Part shown: positions 1 to 6,740 of the stretch, piece after piece
Layout of the letters: each line of letters starts with the position of its first letter
Position numbering within the stretch: position 1 is the stretch's first letter
DNA from: CAZXCQ01 sp964639275
GTDB lineage: Bacteria > Desulfobacterota > DSM-4660 > Desulfatiglandales > Desulfatiglandaceae
DNA: 16,089 nt
Direction: 5' to 3'
Assembly (NCBI GenBank): GCA_964639275.1
Contig: CAZXCQ010000143.1
Coordinates: forward strand, 1-16,089
Position numbers and translations under genes: made by a program
The notes under the pieces: generated by a model
What the model was told of the DNA's origin: nothing
Seen by the model: the letters and a program-made list of their open reading frames with translations, nothing else
The model's database searches: none

Positions 1-98
1 CTATGGCAGGTGATTTCTTTACGCTCTCTTACGGGCGAGTTATACACCCGAAAAATGGAACCCCCATTGCCCGGGTTTCAAAAAGCTAAAATGTTACC
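1..98 (-). repeat. Left-end copy of dispersed repeat, continuing past the window edge
   Basis: Read on the minus strand from 98 to 1, this begins GTAACATTTTAGC, continues through TTGAAACCCGGG and a GC-rich ATGGGGG block, and ends in a segment (49-2) matching the right end of the window. Positions 10-49 are a perfect 40 nt reverse complement of 16042-16081, and 2-49 matches 16042-16089 with two mismatches. The inner half resembles the copies at 5901 and 6597. The match runs up to the window edge, so the element probably continues outside. It interrupts an SDR reading frame at its GTAACA end. Its identity as an insertion sequence end is not proven, because no transposase is visible. Confidence 0.85.
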
Positions 99-277
99 AA
101 AAAGGTCTGCCCGGTGATATAATCCGAGGCATCCGATACCAGGAGAAGCAACAATCCCTTCAGATCCCGGGGCTCCCCCAGCCGCTTGATGGGGCTTCGG
201 CTGATAACGGCATTGTATCGCTCGTGGTCGCTAAGCCATTGTTCGGTCAGGGGTGTCTTGATCATGGGCCAAACCAC
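86..277 (-). pseudogene. 3' remnant of a short-chain dehydrogenase/reductase, truncated at both ends
   Basis: This 63-codon frame carries the C-terminal signature of an SDR: a PMIKTPLTE stretch like the usual PG..KTPLT loop, then SPIKRLGEPRDL (the common P..R.GEPEDL), then SDASDYITGQTFLV. Intact SDRs continue from this last block into VDGG. Here the frame instead runs into the repeat (GTA ACA TTT TAG) and stops. The upstream 180 or so residues, with the nucleotide-binding TGxxxGxG motif and the catalytic Tyr-Lys pair, are absent. Recognisable SDR-like codons begin only a few residues before the GTG at 277, directly beside the stop of the intact SDR at 304. It is best read as the tail of a second, tandem SDR that lost its 5' part by deletion and its last codons to repeat insertion. 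A functional peptide is unlikely. Confidence 0.75.
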
Positions 278-303
278 CGGACCGCTATTCGGTGCTGAAT
301 CGT

Positions 304-1074
304 CTATATCAAACTATAGCTCTGACACCCATCGACGTTGATGCAGGCCCCACTGACCAAACTGGCCTTCTCGGAAGAGAGAAAGACCACTACATTGGCC
401 ACCTCTTCCGGTCTTCCAAATCGTCCAAAGGGCATCTGCTGTTTGACAAACGCCGCCATCCCCTCTGGATCGGCCTTCCGGCGCCGATCCCAGCCGCCGC
501 CCGGGAACAGGATCGAACCGGGGGCCACGCTGTTTACCCGGATACCCTTTGGCGCCAGCTCCTTGGCCATATTTTTGGCCATCCCGATTTCTGCGGCCTT
601 GGTGGCGTTATAGCTGGATGGGCCGCCCAATTCACGGCCCCATATAGACGAAATCATAATGATCGAGCCATGTCCCTGTTGTTCCATGATGGGCACGACC
701 CGGCGACTCATCCGTATGGCAGCAAACATATTGAGGTCGATTATCCCCTGCCAATCCTCGTCGGTGTGTTCAACAAAGGGCTTCCAGTTGCTCCCGCCCA
801 CATTGTTTACCAGTATATCGATGCGCTCAAAAGAGCCCATGGCCCGGTCTACCACTTGCCTGGCCCCTCGCTCCCCTACGACATCGGCGGGGACGGCCTC
901 CACCTTCACGCCCTTATCCCGCATCATCCGCGCCGCCTCCTCGAGTGCCTCGTGGCCGCGCGCACAGATGACCAGGTTGCACCCCTCATCGGCAAGTCCC
1001 ATGGCAATTGAGCGACCGATGCCCCGGCTGGCGCCCGTCACAATAGCCACCTTATCCTTTAATCCGAGATCCAT
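304..1074 (-). CDS. SDR-family oxidoreductase (3-oxoacyl-ACP reductase-like)
   Basis: This is a 256-residue classical short-chain dehydrogenase/reductase, the normal length for the family. It is a cytosolic Rossmann-fold enzyme using NAD(P)H to interconvert an alcohol and a ketone. Visible motifs are the TGASRGIG dinucleotide loop (13-20), DV at 65-66, NNVGG (90-94, the NNAG structural motif), Asn115, Ser142 as catalytic serine and Tyr155-x-x-x-Lys159 in YNATK. The RVNSVAPG block at 179-186 follows the catalytic helix. The C-terminal NVDGC replaces the usual VDGG. The ATG at 1074 is preceded by AAGGAGG at good spacing. Next to it, after the stop, lies the remnant of a second SDR. Substrate is not predictable from sequence; a FabG-like or hydroxyacyl-CoA/ketone reductase role are equal options. 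Confidence 0.93.
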   Translation of the reverse strand: MDLGLKDKVAIVTGASRGIGRSIAMGLADEGCNLVICARGHEALEEAARMMRDKGVKVEAVPADVVGERGARQVVDRAMGSFERIDILVNNVGGSNWKPFVEHTDEDWQGIIDLNMFAAIRMSRRVVPIMEQQGHGSIIMISSIWGRELGGPSSYNATKAAEIGMAKNMAKELAPKGIRVNSVAPGSILFPGGGWDRRRKADPEGMAAFVKQQMPFGRFGRPEEVANVVVFLSSEKASLVSGACINVDGCQSYSLI

Positions 1075-1580
1075 CGTCTACCCCCTCCTTATCGGGTTGC
1101 ATCAACCCCGATGTTGCAAAAAAATATCCATGGTTCCTTTAAATTACTCTGTTTTTGCTGTACGAACTGACCAAATTGATGCGCTATGAGGAATTCATAT
1201 TGAATGCGGTCCTGTGAGGGCATCAATTATCCCATTGGCGCTTATATAACGTCATATTCCATCGGATTGGGTGATTCCAATGCAACATCGGGGTCAATAT
1301 AGGCTTTTTCTAATAACACCATTTGGAGTCAAGGAAAAGCACAGAATTCTTGATGTTGGACTTGTCGGCCCGCCTTGTTGGTAAAGAGGGACTCTTGCCG
1401 CAAGCATGCGAGAGCTATCGGATGGGTCTCGTAAAGGGGATCACAAGCAGGTGGCCGTGGGGACATGGTACCCGTTCACAGGTTCCCCGCCGAGCAGGAT
1501 CTTCGACAGGGTTTCCCCATGAATCAGGGTTTAGGGTTAGGGGATTGCCGCATAAGCGCGTCCCCCGCCGATTTTATACG
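1075..1580. other. Non-coding spacer between lon and the SDR gene
   Basis: This is about 500 bp without a convincing gene. Open frames here (for example plus-strand 1323-1658) have low-complexity, arginine- and proline-rich translations without recognisable motifs, and run into antisense lon. The part next to the SDR start (1090-1330) is AT-rich and is the likely place for its promoter, but I see no well-spaced -35/-10 pair. A minus-strand frame around 1430-1530 gives peptide-like text that matches no family I know. Confidence 0.5.
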
Positions 1581-4043
1581 TCAGGCCGCCTTTGGTCGCC
1601 GAACCCCCCGGCCTTCCCTGGCCAGGGACTCCTGGGTTTCTGTCGCCGCCTCCATTAACGCCATTTCAAGCGCCTCGTCAATCCGTTCCACCGGGACAAA
1701 GGTCATGGCGTTGCGCACATCCTCTGGCAATTCTTCGAGGTCGGGTTCGTTCCGTTTGGGCAAGATGATCGTGGTGAGCCCGGCACGGTGTCCGGCCAAA
1801 ACCTTCATCTTAATCCCCCCCACAGGGAGGACACGGCCCCGCAGGGTCACTTCGCCGGTCATGCCCACGTCCCCTCGAACCGGCCGCCCTGTAAACAGGC
1901 TGGCAATAGCCATCACCAGGGCCAGGCCTGCGGAAGGACCATCCTTGGGAGTGGCCCCGGCCGGGACGTGGACATGCATGTCCGTTTGTTCAAACTGATC
2001 AGCCTCCAGATCGAGCCGACCCGCCTGGGAGCGCACATAGCTGTAAGCTATCTGGGCGCTCTCCCGCATCACGTCACCCAGTTGCCCGGTGAGGGTGAGT
2101 CCCCCCTTACCCCTCATGCGTGTCGCTTCAATAAAGAGGATGTCACCTCCCACCGCAGTGACTGCAAGGGCCGTAGCAATCCCCGGAACTTCGATAGATT
2201 CGGATACCTCGGATTCAAACTTCTCCTTTTTTAGATACCTCCGCACGATCTCCGGAGTGATCTCTGTTTGTGGGGATTGCTTCCCTGCAATTCTAACCAC
2301 GCTTTTTCGACAGATCGCACCAATTTGGCGCTCCAGACTCCGAACACCCGCTTCGCGCGTGTAGTCCTGGATGATCTTCCGAAGTGACTCTTCGGTAAAG
2401 GTGATTTCACCCTCCCGGAGACCATTTGCCTTTAACTGCCGGGGCACAAGATACCGCTTGGCAATCAGGAGTTTCTCGTATTCGGTATACCCATCCAGAT
2501 GGATGATTTCCATTCGGTCCCGTAGCGGGACGGGGATCGTCTCCAGTTGGTTGGCCGTTGTGATAAACATCACATCGCTCAGGTCAAAGTCCACATCCAG
2601 ATAATGGTCGCGAAAGGCATGGTTTTGTGCCGGATCCAGCACTTCTAACAGGGCGCTGCTGGGATCACCTCGCCAGTCCGCACCAACCTTGTCGACCTCG
2701 TCCAGCATAAAGACAGGATTCCGGGTACCGGCCCTCTTGACAGCCTGTATGATCCGGCCCGGCATGGCCCCGATGTAAGTCCGGCGATGTCCTCGGATCT
2801 CTGCTTCATCGCGCATCCCCCCCAGACTCATCCGTGTGAACCTCCGGCCCAGGGCACGTGCAATGCTTTTCCCCAGGCTGGTTTTTCCCACCCCGGGTGG
2901 GCCGGCAAAGCAGAGAATCGCTCCCATAGCCTCATTTGCTGCCGAATGCCGGTCTGGGTTCACGGTTAGGCCACGTTCCTTCACGAGTTTACAGACCGCC
3001 AGGTATTCGATAATCCGTTCTTTGACCTTTTCTAGGTCGTAGTGATCCTCGTCCAGAACCCTCCGGGCATGATCTATGTCCAGCTGGTCTTCGCTCAGCA
3101 CGGTCCAGGGGAGTTCGACAAGCCAGTCAAGATAGTTCTTGATTACCGGATACTCAGCCGAATGCGGAGACATTCCCTCCAGGCGTTTTAATTCGCGTCG
3201 GGCCTCCCTCTCGGCCTCCTGAGGTAACCCCGCTTTTTCAATCTTTTCGGCATATTCGGCAGCGCTTGACTGGCATTCATCTGTTTCCCCCAATTCCTTT
3301 TGGATTGTCTTCAGTTGTTGCCGCAGGTAGTACTCCCGCTGGGCCTTGTCCATTTCTTCGCGCGCTTCGGTCTGAATTTTTTGTCCCAGGGTCAAGACTT
3401 CCTTCTCATGCGAAAGATGTGAAATCAGGGCATGCATCTTGTCTTTGACATGGTCCATTTCCAAAACCCGCTGGCCCTCTTTTACTTCCAGGCCCACGTT
3501 GGCTGCCACCAGGTACGCCAAATATCGCGGATCCTCTACCTGGTCGAGAAAATTGCCCATCTCGTCGGGTAGACTCGGTGTAAGGGCAACGACCTCTTTT
3601 GCCAGATCGCGCAAACTGCGCTGCAAAGCATCCAGCTCCACTCCCGGTTCGACCTGATCGGGCGTCAGGGTAATCTGCGCGCGCAGGTATGAATCCGTCT
3701 CGAGCCAATGCTCTACCCTAAAGCGCTCCACACACTGAACCAGCACGTGGAGGCTATTGTCAGTTTCTCGCATAACGCCCGTGATCCTGGCAACCGTTCC
3801 CACCTCGTAAATCTGCCCCTGCTGGGGTTCTTCTATGGAAGGGTCTTTCATAGCCACCAGGCCGATCAAGCGATCACCCGCCAGTGCGTCTTCGACCAGC
3901 TTGATGGACCTCCGGATTCCGATCGCCAGTGGCAGAACCGCTGAGGGGTATGCCACGGTGTTTCTCAAAGGCAGGATAGGAAGGGTGGCCGGTATACCCC
4001 CTACTCCCTTTTCACTATCATCGGGTTTTATGAAATTAGCCAT
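1581..4043 (-). CDS. lon: ATP-dependent protease La (LonA type)
   Basis: This is an 820-residue LonA protease with the complete domain order. The N-terminal substrate-binding LON domain (about 20-215) begins LPILPLRNTVAYP. A helical, charged region follows (215-300) containing YYLRQQLKTIQKELGE. The AAA+ module has Walker A GPPGVGKT at 381-388, Walker B VFMLDEVD at 444-451 and a sensor TTANQ at 495-499. The C-terminal serine-lysine peptidase has Ser704 in PKDGPSAG and Lys747 in the GGIKMKVLAGHRAG block, 43 residues apart as in Escherichia coli Lon. It forms a cytosolic hexamer degrading misfolded and some regulatory proteins. The ATG is preceded by AAGAGG nine bases upstream. It is transcribed away from a GHKL ATPase, with palindromes in the shared spacer. 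No clear sigma-32-type promoter was seen. Confidence 0.98.
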   Translation of the reverse strand: MANFIKPDDSEKGVGGIPATLPILPLRNTVAYPSAVLPLAIGIRRSIKLVEDALAGDRLIGLVAMKDPSIEEPQQGQIYEVGTVARITGVMRETDNSLHVLVQCVERFRVEHWLETDSYLRAQITLTPDQVEPGVELDALQRSLRDLAKEVVALTPSLPDEMGNFLDQVEDPRYLAYLVAANVGLEVKEGQRVLEMDHVKDKMHALISHLSHEKEVLTLGQKIQTEAREEMDKAQREYYLRQQLKTIQKELGETDECQSSAAEYAEKIEKAGLPQEAEREARRELKRLEGMSPHSAEYPVIKNYLDWLVELPWTVLSEDQLDIDHARRVLDEDHYDLEKVKERIIEYLAVCKLVKERGLTVNPDRHSAANEAMGAILCFAGPPGVGKTSLGKSIARALGRRFTRMSLGGMRDEAEIRGHRRTYIGAMPGRIIQAVKRAGTRNPVFMLDEVDKVGADWRGDPSSALLEVLDPAQNHAFRDHYLDVDFDLSDVMFITTANQLETIPVPLRDRMEIIHLDGYTEYEKLLIAKRYLVPRQLKANGLREGEITFTEESLRKIIQDYTREAGVRSLERQIGAICRKSVVRIAGKQSPQTEITPEIVRRYLKKEKFESEVSESIEVPGIATALAVTAVGGDILFIEATRMRGKGGLTLTGQLGDVMRESAQIAYSYVRSQAGRLDLEADQFEQTDMHVHVPAGATPKDGPSAGLALVMAIASLFTGRPVRGDVGMTGEVTLRGRVLPVGGIKMKVLAGHRAGLTTIILPKRNEPDLEELPEDVRNAMTFVPVERIDEALEMALMEAATETQESLAREGRGVRRPKAA

Positions 4044-4167
4044 TATTTTTAACCTCTTATCTATAGCCGGTTTATCGCCTCAGTCCTGTGCTCTTCTCCC
4101 CAATATCCTTCCAGATCGTGGCGGTCGGGAGATATTTGCATTTGAGCACTCATGACTGGATCTGAAG

Positions 4168-4195
4168 TTACAATTGAATTGTAAGACAATTCAAT
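4168..4195. promoter_or_regulatory. Overlapping perfect palindromes, candidate operator
   Basis: Two perfect inverted repeats overlap. TTACAATT and AATTGTAA are separated by one G (4168-4184). ATTGAATTGT (4173-4182) and ACAATTCAAT (4186-4195) are separated by AAG. The result is three alternating ACAATT/AATTGT half-sites at regular spacing, which looks like a binding site for a dimeric repressor or activator. It lies in the divergent lon/ATPase spacer, so either or both genes could be controlled. The binding protein is unknown. Confidence 0.55.
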
Positions 4196-4284
4196 ATAAG
4201 AACCGTCACGTCCTTCCGCAACCCCTGGGGCTGTGGCCCCCTATTTCATGCATTCCTGGGCCCGCCTCCCGTAATGGTTTGCTG

Positions 4285-4314
4285 TTGACACAGGGGCACG
4301 GCTTTTCTTATATT
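4285..4314 (+). promoter_or_regulatory. Candidate sigma-70 promoter for the GHKL ATPase gene
   Basis: A perfect -35 hexamer TTGACA (4285-4290) is followed after 18 bases by TATATT (4309-4314), one mismatch from the TATAAT consensus. Transcription would start near 4321, leaving a leader of about 33 bases before the ATG at 4354. Confidence 0.55.
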
Positions 4315-4353
4315 TGCTCCAGGAAAGGACTTTCAGACCTTCGGTAAGACGCC

Positions 4354-5904
4354 ATGTCGAATGAAACATCGTTCCTCGAGGTCAGCGTTGACAAGGGCCA
4401 CATCATAACGATTGGTGAAAGGCTCTATGAGCAGAGCATTGAATTGATCAGGGAACTTGTCAACAATGCCTATGACGCGGATGCAACGAGAGTGGAGGTG
4501 ACCGTCTCCGAGAAGGAGATAACCGTTTTGGACAACGGACAGGGCATGGACATGGAGGGTCTCAGACAGTATTTTAGTGTGGGGTCGGATGAAAAGGTTG
4601 TAAATCCCATCTCTCCTCGATTCGGTCGAAACCGGATTGGTCAGTTCGGCATAGGCAAATTTGCAAGCCTGGCTGCCGCCTCCCGCTTTGAGATCACCAC
4701 GCAAAAGGGTGATTTCGCTGCCCGGGTTATCTTTGATAAGGCGCGATGGATGGGGGAGGGCGACTCCTGGAAGGTCCCTCTGACACACCTTCCAAACGAT
4801 CCCAGGAGGGGCGACGGTACACTGGTTCGACTGGTCGAGCTAAAAAGGTCCTTCAAACCCGAAGATGTGATTCAACGCATTGCCGAAGGCGTGCCCATTC
4901 GCGCGGAGAGTTTCTCTGTCTTTGTCAACGGTTACAGGGTGACGCCCCGACGGTGGACCGGAAACCGTATCCCCGTCATGACCGGGACACGGTATGGTGT
5001 CATCCATGGAGAAATCGTTATCCTCCCTGCCTATCGGGCGTCCAACGACGATATGGGGGTTGAGATCAAGGTCAAAGGAGTCACGGTCCGCAGGGAGCTC
5101 TTTGAAATGGCTTCATGGGGAAAGGCGGCCACACGTATCAGGGGTGAGATCAATGCAGATTTTCTCCCGCTGACGAGTGATCGTTCTGGTTTTATTGAGG
5201 ACTCATCCGAATACAGGGCATTTCACAAAGCCGTTGCGAAAACAATCGTAGAGGTAAAGAGGGCCTATGACCAGTTGGCCGCGGTGGGTGAAAACCAGAG
5301 GGTGGGCCGTGCGCTCAAGGAGGCCTTGCACCGCGTGCACCAGGCCCTCACATTAAACCCGGAATTTTCTCCCTTTGGCGTGGTTCCCATGGCCGAGAAA
5401 GGGACCAAAGGCATGGGTGAGGCGGGGGTCGTAACGACTCGCGAAAAAGATGTGCCAGATGAACCAGGGATAGAGGAGATCGGGGAGACAGAAGAGCCAG
5501 GTCCACATCCGGAAGGGGCCGAACCTGTGCCGGAGCCAGGGGATGAGAAACCCAAAAAGGAGAAAAAACCCTCATTGAAGATCGCCACACCCAACGCCGT
5601 AGTCAAAAGACTCAAGTTCGGCGAGGCAGGGGTGACTTGCTGTCTGGATCACCTGGGAGAAGACGGACCCGAATGTATGACTGAAGGCACCATCATCTAT
5701 ATCAACCGCGATCATCCTCTATATAGACGAGAATCCAGGAAACGCGAGGCCCACATCCTGAACATCGCCCGGCTCATCACCCAGGAGATCTCACTCATGA
5801 AAGATCTTGAGAATCCCCGTGAAGCCTTTAACCGCCAATCGAGACTTCTCCGCGACGCCTTCCGGGATAAGGACCAAAAGCCCGCAAAAAAGAAAAAGAC
5901 GTAA
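4354..5904 (+). CDS. GHKL/Hsp90-like ATPase of unknown function
   Basis: This is a 516-residue protein with a Bergerat-fold ATPase at the N-terminus. The N-box has Glu34 and Asn38 in ELVNNAYDADA, the G1 box is DNGQGM at 60-65, and a glycine-rich lid with G2 is GQFGIGKFAS at 96-105. A middle domain follows, with an INADFLPLTSDRSGF segment (266-280) resembling the arginine-bearing loop of the Hsp90/MutL transducer domain. A Pro/Glu-rich acidic linker occupies about 366-400. A C-terminal domain contains GTIIYINRDHPLYRRES (445-461) and a helix, ending in a lysine-rich tail. It should be an ATP-dependent dimerising machine; whether it acts on proteins or nucleic acids is not visible. The start lacks a strong Shine-Dalgarno sequence (GGTAAG). 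The stop TAA is formed by the beginning of a dispersed repeat, so the natural tail may have been altered. Confidence 0.85.
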   Translation: MSNETSFLEVSVDKGHIITIGERLYEQSIELIRELVNNAYDADATRVEVTVSEKEITVLDNGQGMDMEGLRQYFSVGSDEKVVNPISPRFGRNRIGQFGIGKFASLAAASRFEITTQKGDFAARVIFDKARWMGEGDSWKVPLTHLPNDPRRGDGTLVRLVELKRSFKPEDVIQRIAEGVPIRAESFSVFVNGYRVTPRRWTGNRIPVMTGTRYGVIHGEIVILPAYRASNDDMGVEIKVKGVTVRRELFEMASWGKAATRIRGEINADFLPLTSDRSGFIEDSSEYRAFHKAVAKTIVEVKRAYDQLAAVGENQRVGRALKEALHRVHQALTLNPEFSPFGVVPMAEKGTKGMGEAGVVTTREKDVPDEPGIEEIGETEEPGPHPEGAEPVPEPGDEKPKKEKKPSLKIATPNAVVKRLKFGEAGVTCCLDHLGEDGPECMTEGTIIYINRDHPLYRRESRKREAHILNIARLITQEISLMKDLENPREAFNRQSRLLRDAFRDKDQKPAKKKKT

Positions 5905-5958
5905 CACTTTGGCCTTTTGAAAGGGGTAATGGGGATTCCGAACCCCCATTATCCTTTC
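5901..5958 (+). repeat. Dispersed repeat copy with strong hairpin at the ATPase 3' end
   Basis: This begins GTAACACTTTGGCC, the same opening as the copies at 6597, 15993 and (inverted) 98. The hallmark TTGAAA and ATGGGGATTCCGAACCCCCAT blocks follow. Arms 5919-5934 and 5943-5958 pair almost completely with one bulge around the loop ATTCCGAA. The hairpin lies 15 bases past the ATPase stop and could end transcription, but no T-run follows. The first bases supply the TAA stop of the gene. Confidence 0.75.
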
Positions 5959-6084
5959 AGGACTCATCTCCTTTCCCATTTTCAATAGCGCACAATAATC
6001 ATCCAGTATTCCTGTCCATTCATGGCATGCCTCAATGCCCCCACGTCCTGTGTTTTTAGAAACCGGGAAGAAACAGGCTGTGGC

Positions 6085-6393
6085 CTATTGGATCAGTCTG
6101 AATCTGAAATCACACAGGCCGTCTCCCTGCATGATGGTGTGGGTGCGTCTCAGTTCCAGATCATCACTGATTCCCTTTGCAAGTGCAAAGTCCCGGCTGC
6201 AGGAGAGGAGAAGGCCCAGATCCGGGGCACCCTTCACGATCTCTCGCCCCTGTTTCCAGGCCATCTCGGAAATAACCCGTTGAACGATCTCCTCCGATTC
6301 GGCCTTTCCGAACCGGGATTAAAAGGCCTTTATGACTGGGATCAGCACACGGGCTTCGATCTTTCTCTGTTCAAGTAAAGACACATTGGACAT
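6085..6393 (-). pseudogene. Broken L-2-amino-thiazoline-4-carboxylic acid hydrolase (ATC hydrolase family)
   Basis: Read from ATG 6393 with a good GGAGGA ribosome site, the frame starts MSNVSLLEQRKIEARVLIPV, a typical N-terminus of this family. A TAA at 6319-6321 (codon 25) interrupts it. The same frame then resumes with SRFGKAESEEIVQRVISEMA and ends in LLLSCSRDFALAKG, LRRTHTIMQGD and GLCDFRF before a natural TAG at 6085. These last blocks are the family's conserved cysteine-containing C-terminal signature as I remember it. About 60 residues expected between KQGREIV and the LGLLLSC block are missing, so there is also an in-frame deletion. Family members hydrolyse ATC-type thiazoline rings or related substrates. 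Only 103 codons remain where roughly 150 or more are usual. A silent gene is the best reading; the deletion argues against stop-codon readthrough restoring function. Confidence 0.72.
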
Positions 6394-6596
6394 TTCATTT
6401 CCTCCCCGCAGGCTTTTGATATCGTTTTTGGCAGATAGCCGTCTGTAGGACCGTCTTGTCCTGATTCTGACAGAAGGCGACATATTATCTTCTTGTATCA
6501 CCGCTTGAATCGCAAGACCTTTTCCTTTAGACTTTACCATGACAGGGCGCCGGAGCGGTCTGAAGCGTCGGCTCACAATGAGATATAAGCGTTTTT

Positions 6597-6690
6597 GTAA
6601 CACTTTAGCCGTTTGAAACCCGGGGCATGGAGATTCCGAACCCCCATACCACTGTCCCAGTACCAATTTTGCAGAAAGCTAAATTGATAC
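6597..6690 (+). repeat. 94 bp MITE-like element with imperfect terminal inverted repeats
   Basis: The left end GTAACACTTTAGC (6597-6609) and the right end GCTAAATTGATAC (6678-6690) are inverted repeats matching at 11 of 13 positions, and further similarity (AAGCG) flanks both. Inside is the family core TTGAAACCCGGGGCATGG followed by ATTCCGAACCCCCAT. It is the most complete copy in the window. It is too short to code for anything, so any movement would depend on enzymes supplied elsewhere. Its right arm (6663-6691) recurs at 11421-11449. Confidence 0.65.
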
Positions 6691-6740
6691 GCTTTTTTCT
6701 ATTTTGAAAGCATCAACTCTAAGGCACAGGGAGACATGCG

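Larger units (their letters stand above)
4044..4353. promoter_or_regulatory. Divergent regulatory spacer between lon and the GHKL ATPase
   Basis: This 310 bp spacer carries the 5' ends of two divergent genes. It contains a plausible housekeeping promoter for the plus-strand gene (4285-4314) and an AT-rich cluster of overlapping perfect palindromes (4168-4195), about 125-150 bp upstream of the lon start. A short GC-rich hairpin (GGGGC/GCCCC, 4227-4240) is also present but lacks a following T-run. No open reading frame was found in it. Confidence 0.6.
5905..6740. other. Repeat-bearing intergenic stretch with one pseudogene
   Basis: These 836 bp contain two same-orientation copies of the dispersed repeat (5901-5958 and 6597-6690). 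Between them, on the minus strand, lies a decayed ATC hydrolase gene (6085-6393). The remainder (5960-6084 and 6394-6596) shows no gene. Plus-strand open frames at 6022-6378 and 6035-6283 are antisense shadows of the pseudogene. Confidence 0.7.

Noticed and set aside
292..1011. 239-codon plus-strand open frame
   Set aside because: It is antisense to the SDR gene, whose motifs are complete. The plus-strand translation has no family signature and no ribosome site.
1526..1543. Telomere-like AGGGTTTAGGGTTAGGGG
   Set aside because: Fewer than three units in a bacterial spacer; chance similarity.
1323..1998. Plus-strand frames in the lon-SDR spacer and over the lon 3' end
   Set aside because: Arg/Pro/Ser-rich translations typical of shadow frames in GC-rich DNA; the right half is antisense to the Lon peptidase domain.
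6022..6378. 118-codon plus-strand open frame
   Set aside because: The opposite strand reads as an ATC hydrolase remnant with recognisable motifs, so this frame is its shadow.
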